DNA of 5,120 nt, from assembly GCA_030648135.1 (NCBI GenBank), contig JAUSIF010000089.1, positions 1 to 5,120 on the forward strand, given 5' to 3'. A program made the translations under genes and the position numbers. The notes under the pieces were generated by a model. The model saw nothing but the letters and a program-made list of their open reading frames with translations. It did no database searches and was not told where the DNA came from. The DNA is from Xanthobacteraceae bacterium. Lineage in GTDB: Bacteria; Pseudomonadota; Alphaproteobacteria; Rhizobiales; Xanthobacteraceae. Positions 1-5,120 of this stretch are shown piece after piece. The first letter of the stretch is position 1. Each line of letters begins with the position of its first letter.

Positions 1-895
1 CGGACGCGAGGTCACGACCGGCACCCCGATCGCGCTTCTGATCGAGAATGTCGATCAGCGTCCCAAGGACTATTCCGCCATCAAGGATATCTACCGTCCG
101 GGGCATGCCGGCTACACCTACGACGTTAAATATGGGCTGCATGACTACCGCGGCGGCGGCCGCGCCTCCGCGCGCGAGACCGCGGCGCGCGTCGCCGCCG
201 GCGCCATCGCAAAAAAGATCGTGCCCGGCATGGTGGTGCGCGGCGCGCTCATTCAGATGGGAAAGCACAAAGTCGATCGCTCGCGCTGGGATTGGGCCGA
301 GGTCGACAATAACCCGTTCTTCTGCCCTGACGCGAAGGCTGCGGCGCTGTTCGCCGACTATCTCGACCAGGTGCGCAAACGCGGTTCATCGGTCGGCGCG
401 GTGATCGAGGTCGTGGCCGAGGGTGTGCCGGCCGGCCTTGGCGCGCCGGTCTACGGCAAGCTCGACGGTGATCTGGCGGCGGCGCTCATGGGCATCAATG
501 CGGTCAAGGGCGTGGAGATCGGGGCGGGCTTTGCCGCCGCCGAGCTCAGCGGCGAGGAAAACGCCGACGAGATGCGCATGGGCAAGGACCGCAAGCCTTT
601 ATTTCTTTCAAACAATGCCGGCGGGATTCTCGGCGGCATCTCGACCGGGCAGCCGGTGGTCGCGCGCTTCGCGGTGAAACCCACCTCCTCGATCCTGACG
701 CCGCGGCGCACCGTCGACCGCTACGGCCGCGAAACCGAGGTTTCGACCAAGGGCCGCCACGACCCCTGCGTCGGCATCCGCGCCGTGCCGATCGGCGAGG
801 CAATGGTCGCCTGCGTCGTCGCCGACCATTATCTGCGCCAGCGCGGGCAGGTGGGCGAGCCGGTCGCCTGGCCGTTCCCGCTGCGTGCAAAATGA
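1..895 (+). CDS. aroC: Chorismate synthase, 3' part (5' end outside window)
   Basis: Last step of the shikimate pathway: a cytoplasmic, reduced-FMN-dependent enzyme converts 5-enolpyruvylshikimate-3-phosphate to chorismate by anti-1,4 elimination of phosphate. The reading frame is open from base 2, giving 297 residues to the TGA at 893-895. The family is about 360 residues, so roughly 65 N-terminal residues, including the first catalytic His motif (GESHG), lie to the left. Visible family blocks in order are TTGTPIALLIEN, DQRPKDYSAIKD, RPGHA (second catalytic His, codon 104-106), GGGRASARETAARVAAGAI, NPFFCPD, GVPAGLGAPVYGKLD, INAVKGVEIG, SGEENADEMRM, NNAGGILGGISTG, KPTSSILTPRRTV and GRHDPCVGIRAVPIGEAM. 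The last block carries the conserved Arg and Asp of the FMN/substrate site. Oddities: HAD is HAG and LRDYRGGG is LHDYRGGG. Its stop overlaps the ribB start. Identity is certain; only the length is incomplete. Confidence 0.98.
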   Translation, partial: GREVTTGTPIALLIENVDQRPKDYSAIKDIYRPGHAGYTYDVKYGLHDYRGGGRASARETAARVAAGAIAKKIVPGMVVRGALIQMGKHKVDRSRWDWAEVDNNPFFCPDAKAAALFADYLDQVRKRGSSVGAVIEVVAEGVPAGLGAPVYGKLDGDLAAALMGINAVKGVEIGAGFAAAELSGEENADEMRMGKDRKPLFLSNNAGGILGGISTGQPVVARFAVKPTSSILTPRRTVDRYGRETEVSTKGRHDPCVGIRAVPIGEAMVACVVADHYLRQRGQVGEPVAWPFPLRAK

Positions 896-1989
896 ACGTG
901 ATGAGTGACAACGTCCGCAGCATCGAGCTTGCGATCGAGGCCTTCGCTCGCGGCGAAATCGTGGTCGTCACCGATGATGACGACCGCGAGAACGAGGGCG
1001 ATCTTTTCGTCGCCGCTTCGCTGTGCACGCCGGAGAAGATGGCGTTCATCATTCGACATACTTCGGGCATCGTCTGCGCGCCGCTGACGCAGGAGGAGGC
1101 CCGGCGCCTGCGACTGGATCCGATGGTGGCGGAGAACGACGCTCCGTTGGCGACCGCCTTCACCGTTTCGGTCGACGCGCGCCACGGCCTCACCACCGGC
1201 ATTTCCGCCGAGGAGCGCACCAATACGGTGCGCGCGCTCGCCAATCCGAACATGAGATCATCCGATTTCACGCGCCCGGGCCATGTCTTCCCGCTGATCG
1301 CACGCGCGGGCGGCGTGCTCATGCGTTCGGGCCATACCGAGGCCTGCGTCGATCTGTGCCGGCACGCCGGGTTGCCGTCGGTCGGCGTGCTGGCCGAGCT
1401 CGTCAATGACGACGGCACGGTGAAGCGTGGACCACAGGTCGCCGCCTTCGCGCGTCAACACGGGCTGGCGCAGATTTCGATCGCCGACCTCATCGCCTGG
1501 CGACAGGCGCGTGAAAAACTCGTCGAGCGAGTCGCGACTTTCCGCGTCAAAAGTGAAATCGGCGATCTAGCCGGCTATGCCTTCGTGACGCCCTTCGACG
1601 CGGTGCATCACATGGCCTTCGTTTATGGTCGCATCGATGACGGCAAGAATATACTCGCGCGTCTTCACCGCGCGGACATCGTCGGCGATCTATTCGGAGG
1701 CGCGAAGGTGATTCATCGCTCGCTCTCGCGATTCAAGGAAGAGGGCCGGGGTGTGCTCATCTATCTGCGCGACGGCAGCGCCGGCGTTCCGGTGGTGCGG
1801 CCGGATGTCGAGGCCACCCCCACCGCGGCCGCGCGTGAGCGGCATTGGCGCGAGATCGGCCTCGGCGCGCAGATCTTGCGCGATCTCGGCATTTCCTCGA
1901 TCCGTCTGTTGGCCTCGCGCAAATGGACCTATGTGGGGGTCGCGGGCTTCGGCATCGAGATCGTCTCGACCGAAACGCTCGAAGGCTAG
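892..1989 (+). CDS. ribB: 3,4-dihydroxy-2-butanone 4-phosphate synthase with degenerate RibA-like C-terminal domain (RibBX type)
   Basis: Riboflavin biosynthesis: the N-terminal domain (about residues 1-205 of 365) converts ribulose 5-phosphate to 3,4-dihydroxy-2-butanone 4-phosphate plus formate. It keeps the acidic metal-binding loop DDDDRENEGDL (28-38), RHTSGIVCAPL (55-65), TTGISAEERTNT (101-112), RPGHVFPL (128-135), GHTEACVDL (147-155) and AELVNDDGT (168-176). Residues from about 215 to 365 resemble GTP cyclohydrolase II (RibA) in layout (RLHRADIVGDLF, EEGRGVLIYLR, IGLGAQILRDLG, RLLA). However, the three zinc Cys of RibA align with D262, V273 and H275. The RQEGRNIGL motif is also lost, as is the NNPKK motif, so this half should not hydrolyse GTP. 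This fusion with a non-catalytic partner domain is a known proteobacterial variant (RibBX), and a separate ribA is expected elsewhere. The ATG at 892 overlaps the aroC stop (ATGA), with no clear Shine-Dalgarno. An in-frame ATG at 901 is an alternative start. Translational coupling to aroC is inferred. Confidence 0.95.
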   Translation: MNVMSDNVRSIELAIEAFARGEIVVVTDDDDRENEGDLFVAASLCTPEKMAFIIRHTSGIVCAPLTQEEARRLRLDPMVAENDAPLATAFTVSVDARHGLTTGISAEERTNTVRALANPNMRSSDFTRPGHVFPLIARAGGVLMRSGHTEACVDLCRHAGLPSVGVLAELVNDDGTVKRGPQVAAFARQHGLAQISIADLIAWRQAREKLVERVATFRVKSEIGDLAGYAFVTPFDAVHHMAFVYGRIDDGKNILARLHRADIVGDLFGGAKVIHRSLSRFKEEGRGVLIYLRDGSAGVPVVRPDVEATPTAAARERHWREIGLGAQILRDLGISSIRLLASRKWTYVGVAGFGIEIVSTETLEG

Positions 1990-2022
1990 CCGTCGAGCCG
2001 CGCATCGCTTCGCCGCCCACCC

Positions 2023-2026
2023 GGAG
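2023..2026 (+). promoter_or_regulatory. Ribosome binding site of ald
   Basis: GGAG lies 7 bases before the ATG at 2034. It decides the start: the frame stays open upstream to 1845 inside ribB, but only the 2034 ATG gives the canonical Ald N-terminus (MLVGVPKEIK) and has a Shine-Dalgarno at proper distance. Confidence 0.75.
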
Positions 2027-2033
2027 CTTCGCC

Positions 2034-3152
2034 ATGCTCGTAGGCGTCCCCAAGGAGATCAAAGACAACGAATATCGCGTCGGTCTCGTGCCTGCGACGG
2101 TGCGGGAGCTCAAGACGAGCGGCCACCGCGTGATCGTCGAGAAAGCCGCCGGCCTCGGTGCCGGTATCGCCGATGCCGAATACGAAGCGGCGGGCGCCGA
2201 GATGGTGGCGAATGCCGATCAGGTATTCGACCGCGCCGAGCTGATCGTCAAGGTCAAGGAGCCGCTCGCGCTAGAGCGCAAGAAGCTGAAACGCGGGCAG
2301 GTGCTGTTCACCTATCTTCACCTGGCTCCCGACCGCGCGCAAACCGAGGATCTGATCGCCGCGGGCGTAACCGCTATCGCCTACGAAACGGTAACAAGCC
2401 CACAAGGTTCGCTGCCGCTGCTCACGCCGATGTCGGAGGTGGCGGGCCGCATGGCGCCGCAGGTCGGCGCTTTTTGTCTGCAGAAAATAAACGGCGGCCG
2501 CGGCGTGTTGCTCGGCGGCGTGCCGGGGGTGGCGCCGGGCGACGTGCTCATCCTCGGCAGCGGTGTCGTTGGCACCAATGCTGCGCTGATCGCGGTCGGG
2601 ATGGGCGCCGACGTGACCGTGGCCGGCCGCAACCCGGACGCGCTGCGCCGGATCGCGGCCCAATTCGGCAGCCGCGTCCATACCGCCGTTTCGAACAAGG
2701 AGACGGTCGAAGCGCTCTGCCGCAAGGCGGATCTCGTCGTCGGAGCGACCATGGTCCCCGGCGGAGTCGCCCCCAAACTGGTCAGCGCCGAGACGGTCAG
2801 GGCGATGAAATCCGGCTCGGTCATTGTCGATGTTTCGATCGACCAAGGCGGCACAGCGGAGACCTCGCGCCCGACCTCCCATTCGCATCCGACTTTCATC
2901 GTCGACGAGGTGGTGCATTACTGCGTTCCCAATATTCCGGGGGCGGTCGCGCGCACCTCGACCTTCGCGCTGAATAACGCGACCATGCCGTTCGTGCTCG
3001 CGCTCGCCGACAAGGGCTATCGCCGCGCCCTCGCCGACGACCCGCATCTGCGCAATGGACTGAACGTGCACGACGGGCGGGTTACCTACCGGGCCGTCGC
3101 CGATGCATTAAAGCTTCCCTTTGCGTCCGCCGGGGAAGCGCTGAAGCTGTGA
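2034..3152 (+). CDS. ald: Alanine dehydrogenase, with atypical cofactor-binding loop
   Basis: Reversible oxidative deamination of L-alanine to pyruvate and ammonia with a nicotinamide cofactor; cytoplasmic, hexameric in characterised homologues. At 372 residues it matches the family length (about 371) and aligns almost without gaps to the M. tuberculosis enzyme as I recall it. Substrate-site residues are all present: R15 (NEYRVGL), K75 (KVKEP), H96 (TYLHLA) and D270 (DVSIDQGG). Family hallmarks are AYETV (116-120), PMSEVAGRMAPQ (132-143), GGRGVLLGGVPGV (154-166) and the Rossmann loop GSGVVG (175-180). Further on come YCVPNIPGAVARTST (297-311) and ALNNATMP (312-319). Oddity: the end of beta-2 reads TVAGRN (195-200), so the Asp expected at 198 is Gly, followed by Arg199. 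This pattern usually goes with NADP(H) use (see findings). Transhydrogenase subunit PntA is a homologue but is a poorer fit. It lies 44 bases after ribB with no terminator between, so co-transcription is possible. Confidence 0.95.
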   Translation: MLVGVPKEIKDNEYRVGLVPATVRELKTSGHRVIVEKAAGLGAGIADAEYEAAGAEMVANADQVFDRAELIVKVKEPLALERKKLKRGQVLFTYLHLAPDRAQTEDLIAAGVTAIAYETVTSPQGSLPLLTPMSEVAGRMAPQVGAFCLQKINGGRGVLLGGVPGVAPGDVLILGSGVVGTNAALIAVGMGADVTVAGRNPDALRRIAAQFGSRVHTAVSNKETVEALCRKADLVVGATMVPGGVAPKLVSAETVRAMKSGSVIVDVSIDQGGTAETSRPTSHSHPTFIVDEVVHYCVPNIPGAVARTSTFALNNATMPFVLALADKGYRRALADDPHLRNGLNVHDGRVTYRAVADALKLPFASAGEALKL

Positions 3153-3274
3153 ATAGCGAGGCGAAGCGGGCGACGAGCCTGGAATTTTCCTGATCCTGTT
3201 GTTTCCCTCGCGCCGTTTTCCCGCCTTGGTACTGTCCTGAATGCATGGCAACATTCTTAGAGATTCGTCATCTC

Positions 3275-3280
3275 GGGAGG
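3275..3280 (+). promoter_or_regulatory. Ribosome binding site of the DUF1194 gene
   Basis: GGGAGG sits 5 bases before the ATG at 3286. It supports that start over the in-frame ATG at 3241, which would add 15 polar residues in front of the signal peptide and has no Shine-Dalgarno. Confidence 0.75.
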
Positions 3281-3285
3281 CGGCG

Positions 3286-4113
3286 ATGTCGCGGCCGTTG
3301 AGGCGTCTCCTGTTCCTGGCCATCGCGGCGATCGCGCTCACGCCGGCTTCGATCACGATTCCGGCTCCCGCCGACGAGCGCATGCCGGTTGATATCGAAC
3401 TCGTCCTTGCCGTCGATGTTTCCTATTCGATGGACACCGACGAGCAAGCCTTGCAGCGCGAGGGCTATATTTCCGCACTTACTTCCAGCGAATTTCTCGA
3501 CGCACTCAGGAAAGGCGCCCATGGCCGCATCGCGGTCACTTATGTGGAGTGGGCCGGCTTCAGCGATCAGAAAGTCATCATCCCCTGGCAGCTGATCGAC
3601 GGCCGGGCGAGCGCCGAAGCTTTTGCCAGCCGGCTTGCCGAAGCCCCGATCCGGCGCGCCTATCGAACCTCGATATCTGGAGCACTCCTGTTCTCTGCCG
3701 GGCTGTTCCAGAACAGCGGGTTCAAGGGCATCCGCCGCGTGATCGACGTATCGGGCGACGGCACCAACAATCAAGGCGACCTGATCGAGCCGACGCGCGA
3801 CGATGTGATCGCCAAGGGCATCACCATCAACGGCCTGCCGATCATACTCAAGACGCCGAACACCTCGATGATCGATATTCCCGATCTCGAACTCTATTAC
3901 GAGGACTGCGTGATCGGCGGGCCCGGGGCTTTCATGGTGCCGGCGCGCGAGCGTTCGCAATTCGCTGCCGCGATCCGCAACAAGCTCGTGCTCGAGGTCG
4001 CCGGCATGACGCCGCGCGAGCGCTCGCTGATCGTGCCGGTGGTGAGCCCGCCGCGGATCTCCTGCACCATCGGCGAACGCATGTGGCAGCAGCGCTGGGG
4101 CGGCGGCGGCTGA
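3286..4113 (+). CDS. Secreted DUF1194 protein with von Willebrand factor A-like fold
   Basis: This is a 275-residue protein of unknown function recognised as DUF1194, a family common in Alphaproteobacteria. Residues 1-29 form a Sec signal peptide: basic MSRPLRR, hydrophobic LLFLAIAAIALTPASI, then an APA-D site suggesting cleavage after A29. The mature protein opens with DIELVLAVDVSYSM, where D44-S46-S48 is the DxSxS metal-ion-dependent adhesion site. T128 (YRTSISGAL) is the likely MIDAS Thr, and VIDVSGDGTNN (152-162) supplies the third metal loop, with D158 probable. So a divalent-metal-binding, ligand-gripping vWA domain in the periplasm is likely. The mature chain has exactly two Cys (C208 in YYEDC, C260 in RISCTIG), which could form a disulfide joining the domain to its C-terminal tail. 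The tail ends WGGGG. No transmembrane anchor, lipobox or partner gene (MoxR ATPase, other vWA) lies next to it. The family is confident; the role is unknown. Confidence 0.9.
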   Translation: MSRPLRRLLFLAIAAIALTPASITIPAPADERMPVDIELVLAVDVSYSMDTDEQALQREGYISALTSSEFLDALRKGAHGRIAVTYVEWAGFSDQKVIIPWQLIDGRASAEAFASRLAEAPIRRAYRTSISGALLFSAGLFQNSGFKGIRRVIDVSGDGTNNQGDLIEPTRDDVIAKGITINGLPIILKTPNTSMIDIPDLELYYEDCVIGGPGAFMVPARERSQFAAAIRNKLVLEVAGMTPRERSLIVPVVSPPRISCTIGERMWQQRWGGGG

Positions 4114-4117
4114 TTTT

Positions 4118-5120
4118 TCAACGATCGAACACGCCCACGAGCTCGATATGGGCGGAATAACGGAACTGATCGACCGGAACGACCCGGCGGAGATTGTAGC
4201 CGCCGGCGTTCAGGATTCGAGCGTCGCGCGCGAAGCTCGCCGGATTGCACGAGACATAGACGACGCGGGACACGCCGGATTTGATGAGTTCGCGCGCTTG
4301 CGCTTCGGCGCCCTGCCGCGGCGGATCGAGCACGGCCAGCTTGCAGGGAACGAGTTCTGCCGCCGTCAGCGGCCAGCGGAATAGATCGCGCGTCACCACT
4401 TCGATCGGTTTCAAACCCGGCGTGCGCGCGGCGCGGGCTAATGCCGCGGTCGCCGCGGCGTCGGCATCGGCGGCAAGAACCCGTGCGCTCTCGGCCAGCC
4501 GCAACGCGAAGGTGCCGATTCCGCAAAACAAATCGGCGATCCGGCGCGCGTCCGCAGCCGCCTCGCGCACGAGCCCGGCGAGCGCCGTCTCGCCCGCCAC
4601 GGTCGGCTGCAGGAAGGCGCCGGGCGGAAGCACGACGGAGGCGCTACCGATGTGCAGGTTCGGCTCGGAGAGCAACGCCACGATCTCGCCGTGGCGCGTG
4701 AGTCGCGCCAGGCGCTCTGCTTGAGCGATACGTGCGAGCGCGGCAATCGCCTCCGGCCCGAGCGGCCCAGAGCCGCGGATATCGACGTCGAGCCCGCCGT
4801 CGGTCGCGGTGAAATGGAGATCAATCGGCTTGCCCGAGAGCTGCAACGCCTCGGCGAGCCGCCATGCGATAGCGAGCGCGCGATCGAGCGCGGGCGCGAA
4901 GATCGGACAGCAGTCGATCGGCACCACCATATGGGAGCGCCGTCCGGTGAAGCCGACGACAAGGATCCGCCGCCCTCCCCGTTTTGCATGCAGCACGGCG
5001 CGGCGGCGGCCCTCGCCATGGGCATCGATGAGAGCTTCGACCGTCGTCTCCACTCCGGCCTCTGCAAGTGCCGAGACGACGAGATCGCGTTTCCAGGCGC
5101 GGTAGCACTCCCATTGCCAG
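4118..5120 (-). CDS. RlmD/RumA-type class I SAM-dependent RNA (uracil-5-)-methyltransferase, 5' end outside window
   Basis: Predicted to methylate C5 of a specific uridine in rRNA (the 23S rRNA m5U family) using S-adenosylmethionine. The frame is open from the right edge: before the GTG at 5053 it reads WQWECYRAWKRDLVVSALAE, which matches the 'QH..Y..WK...V..AL' block after the CxxC of this family. The gene therefore starts beyond 5120. Visible parts in order are an IDCCP stretch (Cys codons 4907-4912), likely holding the fourth 4Fe-4S ligand, then FLQPT before the SAM domain and motif I DLFCGIGTFALRLA (FCGIG at 4514-4528). These are followed by LDPPRQG (DPPRQG at 4310-4327) and YVSCNPASFARD with the catalytic Cys (codon 4247-4249). 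The C-terminus is DQFRYSAHIELVGVF with the conserved HIE. The other three Fe-S cysteines would lie outside the window. RlmD versus RlmC/TrmA specificity cannot be settled; Fe-S-type spacing favours RlmD-like. It converges on the DUF1194 gene with 4 bases between stops. Confidence 0.92.
   Translation of the reverse strand, partial: WQWECYRAWKRDLVVSALAEAGVETTVEALIDAHGEGRRRAVLHAKRGGRRILVVGFTGRRSHMVVPIDCCPIFAPALDRALAIAWRLAEALQLSGKPIDLHFTATDGGLDVDIRGSGPLGPEAIAALARIAQAERLARLTRHGEIVALLSEPNLHIGSASVVLPPGAFLQPTVAGETALAGLVREAAADARRIADLFCGIGTFALRLAESARVLAADADAAATAALARAARTPGLKPIEVVTRDLFRWPLTAAELVPCKLAVLDPPRQGAEAQARELIKSGVSRVVYVSCNPASFARDARILNAGGYNLRRVVPVDQFRYSAHIELVGVFDR

Noticed and set aside
546..1418. 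Long open frame on the minus strand across aroC and ribB
   Set aside because: It is opposite two certain genes, is rich in Arg/Ser/Ala as expected of antisense frames in GC-rich DNA, and shows no recognisable domain.
1534..1989. Functional GTP cyclohydrolase II domain (bifunctional RibBA)
   Set aside because: Zinc cysteines and GTP-contact motifs are absent.
1751..2977. A 408-codon plus-strand open frame spanning the end of ribB and most of ald
   Set aside because: Extremely Arg-rich out-of-frame reading that crosses two well-identified genes.
2271..3071. Long minus-strand open frame inside ald
   Set aside because: Shadow of ald; His/Arg/Asp-rich composition, no family motif.
2034..3152. 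NAD(P) transhydrogenase alpha subunit (PntA), a homologue of Ald
   Set aside because: Length, GGRGVLLGGVPGV, the YLHLA and DVSIDQGG blocks and C-terminal ALNNATMP match Ald; no pntB follows.
3156..3211. Possible terminator after ald: GCGAGG at 3156-3161 can pair with CCTCGC at 3206-3211
   Set aside because: Six-base stem with a 44-base loop and no proper T-run after it; likely chance in GC-rich DNA.
3181..3255. Promoter candidates before the DUF1194 gene: TTGGTA at 3226-3231 with CAACAT at 3249-3254, and a GGAAT element at 3181-3185
   Set aside because: The -10 matches only three of six bases, and GGAAT has no CGTT partner at the spacing of an EcfG-type promoter.
3241..3285. Upstream ATG start for the DUF1194 protein
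   Set aside because: No ribosome site, and it would place a polar stretch ahead of the signal peptide; the ATG at 3286 has GGGAGG at 5 bases.
4118..5053. Complete methyltransferase starting with GTG at 5053
   Set aside because: Family-conserved residues continue upstream in frame to the window edge, so the start lies outside.

Overview
The window is GC-rich chromosomal DNA with dense, tightly spaced genes, and it reads as a housekeeping region of an alphaproteobacterium. Hyphomicrobiales (the rhizobia and their relatives) is the best guess. That rests on the protein character of all five genes: a rhizobial-type chorismate synthase, a RibB fused to a degenerate RibA-like domain, a DUF1194 protein, and an RlmD-like methyltransferase that keeps 'FLQPT' and 'SCNPASFARD'. 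No mobile element, CRISPR array, tRNA or rRNA was seen.

Layout, left to right. (1) The 3' part of aroC (chorismate synthase) enters from the left edge and ends at 895. (2) ribB, with a C-terminal RibA-like domain (the RibBX arrangement), starts at 892 in an ATGA overlap and ends at 1989. (3) After 44 bases and a clear ribosome binding site, ald (alanine dehydrogenase) runs 2034-3152. (4) A 133-base gap holds no convincing terminator or promoter. (5) A secreted von Willebrand A-like DUF1194 protein occupies 3286-4113. (6) On the opposite strand, an RlmD/RumA-type 5-methyluridine RNA methyltransferase ends at 4118, four bases from the stop of the DUF1194 gene. It runs off the right edge, so its N-terminus is missing.

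How the genes relate. aroC and ribB are probably co-translated. Chorismate synthase needs reduced FMN, and RibB makes a riboflavin precursor, so the pair has a plausible flavin link. ald may be read from the same transcript but serves alanine/pyruvate and NAD(P)H balance. The DUF1194 and methyltransferase genes look like unrelated convergent neighbours.

I see no wholly new system here. The points most worth a second look are sequence-level. Ald has Gly-Arg where the NAD-selecting Asp normally sits at the end of strand beta-2. All three zinc cysteines are lost in the RibA-like half of RibB. Two unusual residues sit in the otherwise near-invariant RPGHAD...LRDYRGGG block of AroC.
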